The notes: generated by a model not told the origin, from the letters alone. Shown: positions 8,567 to 17,911, numbered from the stretch's first letter. The stretch: 64,000 bases of DNA from Gluconacetobacter johannae (GCF_025994435.1 NZ_BAQK01000060.1:1-64000); one strand, 5' to 3'. A program made the numbers and translations.

Positions 8567-10309
8567 ATGTCTGATACCTCCAACGAACTATCCGGCCCGA
8601 CGTCGCATGATGCCGCCCTTCTGGCGGACGTCGTCGATGATATTCTTATCGTGGCGATGACGGATGTCGATGGGGTGATTACCTATGTGAATGACCGATT
8701 TTGCGCTATCAGCAAATACGGCAGGCACGAACTTCTGGGCGCCACGCATGCCATCGTCAATTCGGGCTATCACGATCCCGAATTTTTCCGCGACATGTAC
8801 AAGACTCTCCAATCGGGGCGGACATGGCGCGGCAATATCCGGAACCGGGCGAAGGACGGGTCGTGTTATTGGGTTGCGACGACGATCGTCCCCAGGACAG
8901 GCGCTGACGGTCGGATCGACGGCTATATCGCGATGCGATTCGATATCACGGAACTGATGCTGACACGCATGCGGCTGGGAAGCCTCGCGGTGACCGATTC
9001 CCTGACCGGCCTTGTGAATCGGGCCGGGTTTCACGACAGGATGACCGGCGCCCTGCGCCGTGCGGCGAGGGGCGACAGTGCCGGGGCGTGCCTTGTCATG
9101 TTCGACCTGGACGGATTCAAGCATGTCAACGACAGCCATGGTCACGACGCCGGCGACAGGGTGCTGCGGACGATCGCGACGCGCCTGACCGGCCTTGTCG
9201 ACCCGTCCGACACGATATGCCGCCTCGGCGGCGACGAATTCGCGCTGATTCTCGACAAGACGGTGCAATCGACCGTGCGGGACCAGGTAATGGAGCAGAT
9301 CCTCGCGGTGATCGAACAGCCGGTCGATCTGGGGATGGGCGTCGTCATGTTGTCGGGCAGCCTGGGTGTGCTGCCGCTGGCCGGATATGACTCGGTCGAG
9401 GAAGCCCAGAAACATGCCGATCTGGCCTTGTATGCCGCCAAGCGCGCGGGCGGCAGGCAGGTCCGGCTGTTCGGGCCGGACCTGCGCCGGGCGATCGTCA
9501 CGCGGTCGCAAACGCTGTCCGACGCCAAGCATGGCGTCGCGGCCGACGAATTCGAAACGTATTTCCAGCCGATTCTGACCTGCGGCACCGGGCAGATCAA
9601 TGAGGTCGAGGCCCTGCTGCGCTGGCACCATCCCCGGCGGGGCCTGCTGCCCGCGTCGTCCTTTGATGACGCCCTGGCGGATTCCCAGTTCATGTCGGCC
9701 ATTGTCGCCCGCATGATACGATCGCTGGTGTCAGCACTGCACTGTTTCCGGGCGCATGCGATGTCGGTGCGTCTCCTGGGGATCAATCTGTCGCGTTTCG
9801 ATCTTCTGGGGACCGAACTGCAGAAAGGACTGCTTGCCGAGATCGGCGCGCACGGCCTGGCCACCGGGGATTTCGTCCTGGAAATTCCGTCATGGTCGGT
9901 CTTCGGTCGCCGGGCCAATCGCGCGACCGACCGCATTCGCGAACTGGCGGCGGCAGGGTTCCGGATTGCGATAGACGGTTTCGGCGATGGGCCGACGGAT
10001 TTTCGGCTGCTGCGGACGCTTCCCGTCTCGCAGATCAAGCTGGCCCAGTGCTTCGCGCGCGGCCTGGCGGACCGGCCCGATGCGCGTGACGTGCTCAAGA
10101 GCCTGATCGACCTTGGACATGCCTGCGGGATGACAGTCTGCGTCAAGGGCATAGAGACCGCGCGGGAGGCGGACATCGCCGTCAGCCTCGGGGCGGACCG
10201 GCTTCAGGGTTTTCTGGTCTCCCATCCGCTCAGTATCGACGACGCGGTTGCCCTGGTGAACGCCTGGCCGCCGCCGGACCGGGCCGCGCCGGCAGACCGC
10301 CCGTCCTGA
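8567..10309 (+). CDS. PAS-GGDEF-EAL protein, probable diguanylate cyclase with degenerate EAL domain
   Basis: 580 residues. The PAS domain spans about 16-135 (VNSGYHDPEFF and WRGNIRNRAKDGSCYW typical). The GGDEF domain spans about 145-300 with an intact GGDEF at 221-225. The inhibitory RxxD site is degenerate (DPSD). An EAL-type domain covers about 315-570. EAL itself is present at 348-350, but the DDFG motif reads DGFG (470-473), the KID motif reads KLA, and the EGVE motif reads KGIE (527-530). Phosphodiesterase activity is therefore unlikely, while cyclase activity is plausible. c-di-GMP activates cellulose synthase, and the gene lies 169 bases after the bcs block. ATG 8489 is an alternative start without a ribosome binding site. 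Confidence 0.88.
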   Translation: MSDTSNELSGPTSHDAALLADVVDDILIVAMTDVDGVITYVNDRFCAISKYGRHELLGATHAIVNSGYHDPEFFRDMYKTLQSGRTWRGNIRNRAKDGSCYWVATTIVPRTGADGRIDGYIAMRFDITELMLTRMRLGSLAVTDSLTGLVNRAGFHDRMTGALRRAARGDSAGACLVMFDLDGFKHVNDSHGHDAGDRVLRTIATRLTGLVDPSDTICRLGGDEFALILDKTVQSTVRDQVMEQILAVIEQPVDLGMGVVMLSGSLGVLPLAGYDSVEEAQKHADLALYAAKRAGGRQVRLFGPDLRRAIVTRSQTLSDAKHGVAADEFETYFQPILTCGTGQINEVEALLRWHHPRRGLLPASSFDDALADSQFMSAIVARMIRSLVSALHCFRAHAMSVRLLGINLSRFDLLGTELQKGLLAEIGAHGLATGDFVLEIPSWSVFGRRANRATDRIRELAAAGFRIAIDGFGDGPTDFRLLRTLPVSQIKLAQCFARGLADRPDARDVLKSLIDLGHACGMTVCVKGIETAREADIAVSLGADRLQGFLVSHPLSIDDAVALVNAWPPPDRAAPADRPS

Positions 10310-10316
10310 AAGCCCC

Positions 10317-10526
10317 TTATCGTCCCAGGTGATGCAGGGCCACGACAAGGGCGAACAGGCCGCCCCACAGGACCAGCGACAGGACGAAGCCGATGCAGAC
10401 CCCCCGGATTACGGCGTCCCTGGGAACCCGGCGGGACGCGGGCGGCGGGCCTGCGCGAACATCTGCCTGGGCATCCTGCGCGTCCTGGGCCGGGCGTCGC
10501 GCCAGCACCGGGGTCAGTTCCGTCAC
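10317..10526 (-). CDS. Small single-span membrane protein, unknown function
   Basis: 69 residues from a GTG start with a strong GGAGG 9 bases upstream. The N-terminal 40 residues are Ala/Pro/Arg-rich and hydrophilic. Residues about 43-65 form one hydrophobic segment (CIGFVLSLVLWGGLFALVVA) followed by a short HHLGR tail. It is convergent with the PAS-GGDEF-EAL gene, 7 bases apart. I do not recognise a family. The clear ribosome binding site and typical membrane segment are the only support that it is a gene. Confidence 0.5.
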   Translation of the reverse strand: MTELTPVLARRPAQDAQDAQADVRAGPPPASRRVPRDAVIRGVCIGFVLSLVLWGGLFALVVALHHLGR

Positions 10527-10637
10527 CTGTCATGTCCTCCGGAGAGGGTCGCCGCGATGTGACGGGCCCGCGCGGCAACCAATGGAATGGCCGGTAAATC
10601 TATCAGTCCCGTGTCGGGGTGCACTATAATTTATCTT

Positions 10638-13600
10638 TCATTTCCCTTCTTGCGACCCGGCGAGATCGTGTGGATGCCTGTCCGACTGGAAATAGCGGTG
10701 CGCCAACAGGGCGATCCGGTCCAGACAGAGATAGACGACGGGCGTGGTGAACAGGGTCAGGGCCTGGCTGACCGCCAGCCCGCCGATGATGGCGATGCCC
10801 AGCGGCCGCCGCAGTTCCGATCCGTACCCATGTCCCAGCACCAGCGGCAACGCGCCCAGCGCCGCCGCGAAACTCGTCATCATGATCGGGCGGAATCGCA
10901 GCAGGCAGGCCTGGTGGATCGCCTCCGTGGGGGGCAGGCGATGGGTGCGCTCGGCGTCGATCGCGAAATCGACCAGCATGATCGCGTTTTTCTTCACGAT
11001 GCCGATCAGCAGGATCACCCCGATCATCGCCATCAGCGAAAATTGCTCGCCGAAGGCCCACAGCGCCAGCAGGGCGCCGACACCGGCCGAGGGCAGGGTG
11101 GACAGGATCGTCAGCGGATGGACGTAGCTTTCGTACAGGATGCCCAGCGTCATGTAGACCGCCGCCAGCGCCGCCAGGATCAGCAGCGGCTCGCTGCTGG
11201 ACGAGCTTTGCAGTTGCGCGGCGTTACCGGAAAAGGCGCCATGGATGCTTGGCGGCGGATGAAGCCGGCGGACCGTATCGTCGACGACCTGCATCGCACG
11301 GCCCAGCGGGACGCCGGTGGGCAGGTTGAACGAAATGGTGGCGGCGACGGCCTGGCCTTCGTGATTGATCGCAAGTGGGGTCAGGCCCGGTGTGGTCCGG
11401 GCGACCAGCGGCAGCGGGACCATGGTCTCGGCGGCGGTGGACACCGCCGATCCGGTCGAGGTGGACCGACCGCCGGCCAGCGTGTTCGCGATCTGGTTGC
11501 GGAAAGATTGCGCGCTCAACGCCGCATCCGCCGTTCCCGCCGTCGTGGCGCGGACGCGGATGGTGTTGGCCTGCGTGCCGCCCCGGGGGCTGCCGCCGGC
11601 AACGCTGACCCAGACCTGTCGCAGGGAGGACGGGTCCTGCCAGAAGCGGGGTTCGACCTCCATCACCACGCGATACTGGTTCATGCCGTTATAGATGATC
11701 GACGCCGCCCGCTGGCCGTAGGCGTCGTACAGCGTGTTGGACACCAGTTGCGGCGTGATCTGCATCCGCGCGCCGCTGTCGCGGTCGATCCCGATATTCT
11801 GGGTGTGCCCCCCCAGCAGGACATCCGACGAGACGTCCATCAACTCGGGACGGGCCGACAGCGCGGTCACCAGCTTCTGCGTCCAGACGTACAGTTCGGC
11901 CGGGCTGCTGTCGTCCTGCAAGGTATATTGGTACGCGGCGTTGCTGGGCCGGGCGCCGACCCGGATCGCCCCGCGCTGCAGGGCATAGAACCGCGCGCCG
12001 GTCATGTCGCGCAGGCGGGCATTGAGATGCGTGATGGTGGTCGAGGGCGGATCGGCGCGTTGTGACTTGTCCGTCAGGCGGATGAAGATGTTGCCCTGGT
12101 TCGACGATCCCCGTCCGCCCAGAAACCCCGCGACCCCCGCCACGTCGGGGTCGCGCAGCAGGGCGGCCTGGGTCTGGTCCATCTTCTGTTCCATCGCCTG
12201 GAACGAAATCGCCTGGTCCCCCATCAGCCGGCCCAGCAGCATGCCGGTATCCTCGTCGGGGAACAGGCCCTGGGGCATATGGGTATAGACCAGCACCGTC
12301 AGCCCGATCGTGGCCGGCAGCGACGCCAGCATGATCGCGCGATGGGCCAGCGCCCAGTCCAGGCAGCGTGCGTAGGCGCCCAGCATGGCGGCATGCGCGG
12401 CCTCCAGCCGGCGGGCCAGGCGTCCGGGGGCGGGGCCGGCCGCGCGGCCGACCCCGCGGGCGCACAGCATCGGCGTCAGGCTCAATGACAGGGCCAGCGA
12501 CACGCCCAGCGTGACCGACACCGTCATGGCGAATTCGTGGAACAGGCGTCCGGCGATGCCCCCCATCAGCAGGATCGGCAGGAACACGGCGATCAGCGAC
12601 AGGGTGATGGACGTCACGGTGAACGCCACCTCGGCCGCGCCCCGCAGCGCGGCTTCGAACGGCGGCAGGCCGTCCTCGACATGGCGGGTGATGTTTTCCA
12701 GCACGACGATGGCGTCATCGACGACGAAGCCGGTCGAGATGGTCAGCGCCATCAGCGACATGTTGTCCAGCGAATAGCCCAGCACGCTGATGACGCCCAG
12801 CGTGCCCATGATCGACGCCGGAATGACGATGGCCGGGATCATGGTGGCGCGCAGCGTGCCGAGGAACAGCAGCACCGTCGCCACCACCAGGACGACCGAC
12901 AGGATCAGGGTCCGGCGGGTGTCGGCCAGCGAGGCGCGGATGGTCAGCGACCGGTCCATGAGGGTCTGCACCGCAATCCCGGCCGGCAGGGTCGCCTGCA
13001 TGTAAGGCAGTTCGGTGTGGATCCGGTCCAGCGCCTGCACGACGTTCGCCCCGGCCTGCATGAAGACCTGCACGACGATGGCCGGCTTGCGGTTGTAATA
13101 GCCGGCATTGCGGAGGTCCTCGACCCCGTCGGTGATCGTGGCCACATCCGCCAGGCGGACCGGGCGGCCGTTGCGCCAGGCAAGGACCAGGTCGCGATAG
13201 GCCTGGGCGTTGCGGGCCTGGTCGTTGGTCTCCAGCGTCATGCGCCGGCCGTCCTGGTCGATGAAGCCCTTGGGCGTATGGGCGTTGGCCGAGGCCAGGG
13301 CCGCGCGCACGTCCTCGAACCCGATGCCGTACTTGTACAGCGGCAGGGGATTCATCTCGACCCGCACGGCGGGCAGGGCGCTGCCGCTGACCTGGACCAG
13401 CCCGACGCCCCTGACCTGCGACAGGCGGGGCAGGATGAGGTTGGACGCCTGGTCGTAGACCTGTGCCAGCGGCCATGTGTCCGAGGTCAGGGCCAGGATC
13501 AGGGCGGGCGGATCGTTCGGGTTGGCCTTGGAGTAGCTGGGGTTCTGGCGAAGCGTCGTCGGCAGGTCGGCGCGTGCCGCCTGGATCGCGGCCGCCACGT

Positions 13601-13919
13601 CGCGGGCCGCGCCGTTGATGTCGCGCGACAGCGCGAACTGCAACGTCATGCGTAACTGGCCCTGGCTGGATTGCGACGTCATTTCCGTCAGGTCGGCAAT
13701 CTGGCCCAGATGCCGCTCCAGCGGTTCGGCGATGGAACTGGCGATCTGTTCGGGCGATCCGCCGGGTTGCTGGGCCTGGACCTGGATCACCGGGAAGTCG
13801 ATGTTCGGCAGGTCCGCCACCGGCAGCGTCAGGTAGCCGACGACGCCGCACAGGACGCACGCCAGGGCCAGCAGCGTCGTCGCCACCGGCCGGCGGATGA
13901 ACAGGCCGGTTATATTCAT
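10638..13919 (-). CDS. RND-family multidrug efflux permease (MdtC/MuxC-like)
   Basis: 1093 residues, full length for an inner-membrane HAE1-type RND pump. The N-terminus (MNITGLFIRRPVATTLLALA) and the first helix are typical of the MdtB/MdtC group. Two large periplasmic loops alternate with twelve membrane segments. The proton-relay Asp pair is visible in TM4 (GFVVDDAIVVLEN). It would export drugs or metabolites from the periplasm using the proton gradient. Such pumps need a periplasmic adaptor and an outer-membrane channel; neither is next to it in this window. MdtB/C pumps often work as heteromers, so the partner may lie elsewhere. An AAGGCG motif precedes the ATG. Confidence 0.92.
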   Translation of the reverse strand: MNITGLFIRRPVATTLLALACVLCGVVGYLTLPVADLPNIDFPVIQVQAQQPGGSPEQIASSIAEPLERHLGQIADLTEMTSQSSQGQLRMTLQFALSRDINGAARDVAAAIQAARADLPTTLRQNPSYSKANPNDPPALILALTSDTWPLAQVYDQASNLILPRLSQVRGVGLVQVSGSALPAVRVEMNPLPLYKYGIGFEDVRAALASANAHTPKGFIDQDGRRMTLETNDQARNAQAYRDLVLAWRNGRPVRLADVATITDGVEDLRNAGYYNRKPAIVVQVFMQAGANVVQALDRIHTELPYMQATLPAGIAVQTLMDRSLTIRASLADTRRTLILSVVLVVATVLLFLGTLRATMIPAIVIPASIMGTLGVISVLGYSLDNMSLMALTISTGFVVDDAIVVLENITRHVEDGLPPFEAALRGAAEVAFTVTSITLSLIAVFLPILLMGGIAGRLFHEFAMTVSVTLGVSLALSLSLTPMLCARGVGRAAGPAPGRLARRLEAAHAAMLGAYARCLDWALAHRAIMLASLPATIGLTVLVYTHMPQGLFPDEDTGMLLGRLMGDQAISFQAMEQKMDQTQAALLRDPDVAGVAGFLGGRGSSNQGNIFIRLTDKSQRADPPSTTITHLNARLRDMTGARFYALQRGAIRVGARPSNAAYQYTLQDDSSPAELYVWTQKLVTALSARPELMDVSSDVLLGGHTQNIGIDRDSGARMQITPQLVSNTLYDAYGQRAASIIYNGMNQYRVVMEVEPRFWQDPSSLRQVWVSVAGGSPRGGTQANTIRVRATTAGTADAALSAQSFRNQIANTLAGGRSTSTGSAVSTAAETMVPLPLVARTTPGLTPLAINHEGQAVAATISFNLPTGVPLGRAMQVVDDTVRRLHPPPSIHGAFSGNAAQLQSSSSSEPLLILAALAAVYMTLGILYESYVHPLTILSTLPSAGVGALLALWAFGEQFSLMAMIGVILLIGIVKKNAIMLVDFAIDAERTHRLPPTEAIHQACLLRFRPIMMTSFAAALGALPLVLGHGYGSELRRPLGIAIIGGLAVSQALTLFTTPVVYLCLDRIALLAHRYFQSDRHPHDLAGSQEGK

Positions 13920-14128
13920 GCGTGGCGCCTTGCGGCGCGATGGGACGTGATGTCTTCCATGGGCCGATGGTTCGCGCCTGGCATGGGCGCGTCCAGTGGA
14001 TATGGCCTAAATTATTCCCAATACCAGCCGGCCGGGCTGCAAGTGCTCCGTGGTCCGGCGGACGCGTTGCTCTTCACAACGCGGTCGAACGGTGTATTCC
14101 CTCGGCCTGTCTCGTCGCCGGAGCCCTC

Positions 14129-14581
14129 ATGACGTCGCCGCCTGCCGCCCTATCCCCCTTCGCCTCGGATGATGCGATCGCCGCGATCGGTCGCGGGCTG
14201 CTGGACCGCACCCTGCCGAAGGAGGCATGGACCCATGCCGCCCATTTCGCCGCCACGTTCTGGCTTCTGCGGACGCGGCCCGACATGGATCTGCCGCGCG
14301 AGATGCCCGGCCTGATTCGCGCCTACAACCTGGCGCTCGGCGGGACGAATACCGACAGCAGCGGGTATCACGAAACGATCACCCAGGCCTCGATCCGGGC
14401 CGCGCGCGCGATGCTGGCCGAGCACCCGTCCCGCCCGCTGCCGGCCATCTGCGCCGCGCTGATGGCCTCGCCGTTCGGCCGCAGCGACTGGCTGCTGACC
14501 TACTGGACGCGGCCGGTCCTGTTTTCGGTCGCCGCGCGGCGCGAGTGGTGCGCGCCGGATATCCGGGACCTGCCCTTCTGA
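14129..14581 (+). CDS. Conserved hypothetical protein
   Basis: 150 residues from ATG 14129. It is soluble, with no signal or membrane segment. Noticeable blocks are EAWTHAAHFAATFWLL near residue 33 and YHETITQASIRAARAML near residue 78, a pattern I have seen in uncharacterised alphaproteobacterial proteins of this size. Conserved His and Glu residues could bind a metal, but this is a guess. The 209 bases between it and the divergent RND gene show no recognisable signal. The frame is open further upstream, but that part has no protein-like composition. Confidence 0.6.
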   Translation: MTSPPAALSPFASDDAIAAIGRGLLDRTLPKEAWTHAAHFAATFWLLRTRPDMDLPREMPGLIRAYNLALGGTNTDSSGYHETITQASIRAARAMLAEHPSRPLPAICAALMASPFGRSDWLLTYWTRPVLFSVAARREWCAPDIRDLPF

Positions 14582-14601
14582 CAGTCGCGCCGCGTTGGGG
14601 A

Positions 14602-15117
14602 TCAGCGCAGGAAGACCTTCGGCACGCCTTCGCTGTTCAGGCACGACATGACGATCACCCCGGTCCACAGCGCCAGCGAGGCCGCCGCGACCAGCCGCGC
14701 CTGTGTCGTGCCGGCGGGCTGGCCGCCCAGCGCGGCCACATAGACCCTGCGGTGCGAGAAAGCGACCAGGCCCATGGCCATGGCGATCAGCAGCAGCTTC
14801 GGCGTCAGGTAGCTGCGGCTGCCGATACGGACCGGATCGTAGAAAAACAGCGCAACGCCGGTGACCATCGCGACGGCGAACAGGGCATGGATCCACGGCA
14901 CGATCAGCCGGGACACCGCCGCCAGGGCCTGCCGGCCGCCATGCCGGAACAGCGCCGCATCGAGCACCAGGTCGATGCCGAAGAAGCCGGCCATGCTTAT
15001 CATGTGCGCCGTTCGGACCAGGTAATGGACGGGTTGCATCCAGTAATGGTACATTCGGCTGTCGAGCATGGTCAGCACGGCGTAGGGCAGGCGCATGAAC
15101 GCCAGGGGGTGGGACAT
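14602..15117 (-). CDS. Integral membrane protein, CopD-like
   Basis: 171 residues with about four hydrophobic helices. The start is taken at ATG 15117 because GGAAG lies 6 bases upstream; ATG 15123 is also possible. The arrangement HYLVRTAHMISMAGFFGIDL, then a short loop, then three further helices resembles the small CopD/YihW-like membrane proteins. His residues at the membrane edge could bind heme or copper, but no firm family can be named. It is convergent with the preceding hypothetical gene, 20 bases apart. Confidence 0.55.
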   Translation of the reverse strand: MSHPLAFMRLPYAVLTMLDSRMYHYWMQPVHYLVRTAHMISMAGFFGIDLVLDAALFRHGGRQALAAVSRLIVPWIHALFAVAMVTGVALFFYDPVRIGSRSYLTPKLLLIAMAMGLVAFSHRRVYVAALGGQPAGTTQARLVAAASLALWTGVIVMSCLNSEGVPKVFLR

Positions 15118-15315
15118 CTTCATCTTCCGCGTCGTCGGTTCCGTTGCTGGATAGCATAGCAACTTAACAGTGCGAAGCAGTCGCATTAGCTGTTACGACG
15201 ATTTTCCTTTGATGATTTTCTGGGCGATCCCGATCAGATGGACGGCGCGCGCCAGCGCCGGACCGGAACCTGATCGTCCATGGCATCGACGCCGGCGTGC
15301 TGCTGTCCGCCCCGA

Positions 15316-15786
15316 TCAGGCGGCCTGGCGCAGATGCAGCGTGACGCGCATCGCCTCGGCGGCCAGGCGCGCGCCGCGCGTGGTGGTCGAGAGGCTGATA
15401 TCGACGCCGTGATTGTTTTCCATCACCTTGCCGCCCCGGCCGCGGCCCATCGTCGCCTCGCCCTGCACGGCCCAGTAGGTGCCGTCGAAATCGCGCAGGC
15501 GGGTCAGGTTGCGGATGGTGCCGCGCGCCTCGATCCGCGAGAAGCCGACGCCGACGAGGCCGCCCCCCGAAATGGTGAAATCGTAGGTCCGCCCGCCATA
15601 GACCAGCCGGCCCCGCCCCCAGGTGAAGCCCGCCCCGATATCGAGTTCCTTGATGGAGAACGAGATCTGCCCCGTCGTCGCCGCGTCCGGCGAAAGGGGC
15701 GGCGCGATCGCGGCCGCCATGCCGGTCGTAGCGTCGCCAAGTACCGCGCCGCACAGCGCCAAGGCCCCGAACAGGATTTTCTTCAC
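15316..15786 (-). CDS. Secreted periplasmic protein of unknown function
   Basis: 156 residues. A classical signal peptide (MKKILFGALALCGAVL...) ends around GMAAA. The mature part is rich in Gly and beta-strand-like stretches (GRLVYGGRTYDFTISGGGLV, then SRIEARGTIRNL and FDGTYWAV). This resembles a family of small alphaproteobacterial envelope proteins (DUF1134-like pattern), but the match is from memory and weak. It lies between the membrane protein gene and mntR, all on the same strand, with a 65-base gap to mntR. No enzymatic motif is visible. Confidence 0.6.
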   Translation of the reverse strand: MKKILFGALALCGAVLGDATTGMAAAIAPPLSPDAATTGQISFSIKELDIGAGFTWGRGRLVYGGRTYDFTISGGGLVGVGFSRIEARGTIRNLTRLRDFDGTYWAVQGEATMGRGRGGKVMENNHGVDISLSTTTRGARLAAEAMRVTLHLRQAA

Positions 15787-15851
15787 GACACGTCCCCCCG
15801 TGAGGCCGGCCGCCGGCCCTGTCGGCCTACTGAAACCCGGCGTTGCGGATT

Positions 15852-16367
15852 TTACAACTCTCTTGATGCATCGGGCGCCTTTCCCGCGCAGCCCCGGCCG
15901 GAAAGAAACTCCGCCAGCCCCGCGTCGATGGCGCGCCGGAAGGCGGCCAGGGTTTCAGCGCCCACGTAATGCTCCATGCCTTCGGCATCGATTCGGGCGG
16001 TGTCGGCGCTGATGCCCAGCGCGCGCAGGAAGGCCTCGACGACCCGGTGGCGGGTGCGGCTGTCCTCGGCCATCTTCTGCCCGGCTTCGGTCAGGAAGAT
16101 CCCGCGATAGGGACGGCGCGTCACCAGCCCGTCGGCCGCCAGCCGGACCAGCATCTTGGCGACGGTGGGCTGTGACACGCCCAGCCGGCAGGCGATGTCG
16201 ACCTGCCGGGCCTCGCGTCCTTCGGCCAGCAGGTCGGCGATCAGCTCGACATAATCCTCGACCAGCGCGGTCCGTCGCGCCTCGCGCGCCTGGCGGAAGC
16301 CTTCGGACTGGACGTCGGGGTCGGGCATGATCTCGACGGGCTTGCGCGCGGCGCGTGCGTTCTCCAC
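15852..16367 (-). CDS. mntR: Manganese-responsive DtxR-family regulator MntR
   Basis: 171 residues. A winged helix is at about 40-95 (QVDIACRLGVSQPTVAKMLVRLAADGLV), followed by the metal-binding/dimerisation helices containing HRVVEAFLRALG and a GMEHYVG block, typical for MntR of the DtxR family. It lacks the SH3-like third domain. GTG start with AGGAGG 9 bases upstream. It is divergent from mntH, which it should repress when Mn(II) is plentiful. The shared 216-base intergenic region holds a candidate operator at 16515-16540. Confidence 0.88.
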   Translation of the reverse strand: MENARAARKPVEIMPDPDVQSEGFRQAREARRTALVEDYVELIADLLAEGREARQVDIACRLGVSQPTVAKMLVRLAADGLVTRRPYRGIFLTEAGQKMAEDSRTRHRVVEAFLRALGISADTARIDAEGMEHYVGAETLAAFRRAIDAGLAEFLSGRGCAGKAPDASREL

Positions 16368-16514
16368 CTGCCGGGACCTCCTGTGTGAACCGCCTGCGCG
16401 GGAAACCGTCCTTATACTGGACTATCGCCGCGCCTCAATTCCCGTGTCGCGGCGATGCCGCCGTCAGCCTGACCGTCACGAATTGACCCAAGCATATATC
16501 AGATCGCCTGCCCT

Positions 16515-16540
16515 ACATCATATAGCATATTGCATAATGT
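16515..16540. promoter_or_regulatory. Imperfect 26-bp palindrome, candidate MntR operator
   Basis: ACAT/ATGT ends enclose an A/T-rich dyad centred on AGCATATTGC. It lies 43 bases upstream of the mntH start, in an otherwise GC-rich stretch, and likely overlaps the mntH promoter. MntR of the DtxR family binds such dyads. Assignment rests on symmetry and position only. Confidence 0.45.
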
Positions 16541-16583
16541 CGGCGGCGGGCGTTACGCTGGTCCCGCCGGGAGGGGTGTCAGC

Positions 16584-17870
16584 ATGTTCGAGGTCAATGC
16601 GACGGTCAGCGTGCCGCGTGACGCCACGGGGTGGCGGCGTCTGCTGGCGTTCATCGGGCCGGGATATCTGGTGTCGGTCGGCTATATGGACCCGGGCAAC
16701 TGGGCGACCGACCTCGCCGGGGGGGCGGGGTTCGGCTATACGCTGCTGTCGGTCATCATGCTGTCCAACCTGATGGCGATCCTGTTGCAGGCGCTGTCGG
16801 CCCGGCTGGGCATCGCCACCGGGCTCGATCTGGCGCAGGCCTGTCGCACGCGGTTTCCGATGCCGGTGACGATCATGCTGTGGCTGGCGTGCGAGGCCGC
16901 GATCATCGCCTGCGACCTGGCCGAGGTCATCGGCACCGCCATCGCGCTCCAGCTTCTGTTCGGTATTCCGCTGCTGCTGGGCGCGGTGATTACCGGGCTG
17001 GACGCCATTATCGTCCTGCTGCTGATGAATCGCGGATTCCGTTATCTCGAGGCGTTCGTGATCGGGCTGCTGGTGGTCATCGCGGCCTGTTTCGGGGTGC
17101 AGGTCGTGGCGGCGGCGCCGCCGGTGGCCGCGATCCTGCGCGGCATCGTCCCGTCGCCCGCGATCCTGACGAACCCCGGCATGCTGTATGTCGCCATCGG
17201 CATCATCGGCGCCACTGTCATGCCGCACAACCTCTACCTCCATTCCTCGATCGTGCAGACCCGGGCCTATGACCGGACCGAGGCCGGGCGACGCGACGCG
17301 ATCCGCTGGTCGACCTGGGACAGCACGCTGGCGCTGATGCTGGCGCTGTTCATCAACGCGGCCATCCTGATCGTCGCCGCCGCCGCCTTTCATGAGAGCG
17401 GGCATCGCGATGTGGTCGAGATCGCGCAGGCCTATCGCCTGATCTCGCCGCTGCTGGGGCTGGGGGGCGCTTCGACCCTGTTCGCGGTGGCGCTGCTGGC
17501 GGCGGGCATGAATTCCACCATCACCGGCACGCTGGCCGGGCAGATCGTCATGGAAGGGTTCGTGCATCTGCGCCTGCCGCACTGGGCGCGGCGGATGCTG
17601 ACGCGCGGCCTGGCCATCGTGCCGGTGGTGGTCGTGACCGCCCTCTACGGCCCTGGGGGGGCCGACCGGCTGCTGGTGTTCAGCCAGGTCGTGCTGTCGA
17701 TGCAGCTTCCCTTCGCGGTGATTCCTCTGGTGCTGTTCGTGTCTGACCGGCGGATGATGGGGGCGTTCGCCATCACCCGCCGCATGGCCGCGCTGTCGTG
17801 GCTGGTGGCGGGGGTGATCCTGGTCCTGAACGGCAAGCTGCTGTGGGACATGGTCCTGGGAAACGGGTAA
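16584..17870 (+). CDS. mntH: Mn2+/Fe2+ NRAMP transporter MntH
   Basis: 428 residues with about eleven membrane helices. Both metal-site motifs of NRAMP carriers are present: DPGNW in TM1 (around residue 38) and MPHNLYLH in TM6 (around residue 213). It imports Mn(II), and possibly other divalent metals, with protons. The start is ATG 16584, preceded by GGGAGGGG; an in-frame ATG at 16530 lies inside the regulatory region. Divergent from mntR, which very likely controls it. Confidence 0.95.
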   Translation: MFEVNATVSVPRDATGWRRLLAFIGPGYLVSVGYMDPGNWATDLAGGAGFGYTLLSVIMLSNLMAILLQALSARLGIATGLDLAQACRTRFPMPVTIMLWLACEAAIIACDLAEVIGTAIALQLLFGIPLLLGAVITGLDAIIVLLLMNRGFRYLEAFVIGLLVVIAACFGVQVVAAAPPVAAILRGIVPSPAILTNPGMLYVAIGIIGATVMPHNLYLHSSIVQTRAYDRTEAGRRDAIRWSTWDSTLALMLALFINAAILIVAAAAFHESGHRDVVEIAQAYRLISPLLGLGGASTLFAVALLAAGMNSTITGTLAGQIVMEGFVHLRLPHWARRMLTRGLAIVPVVVVTALYGPGGADRLLVFSQVVLSMQLPFAVIPLVLFVSDRRMMGAFAITRRMAALSWLVAGVILVLNGKLLWDMVLGNG

Positions 17871-17911
17871 ACGGTTCGCGCCGCCCCGATCCTCGACCTT
17901 CTGGTGCCCCG

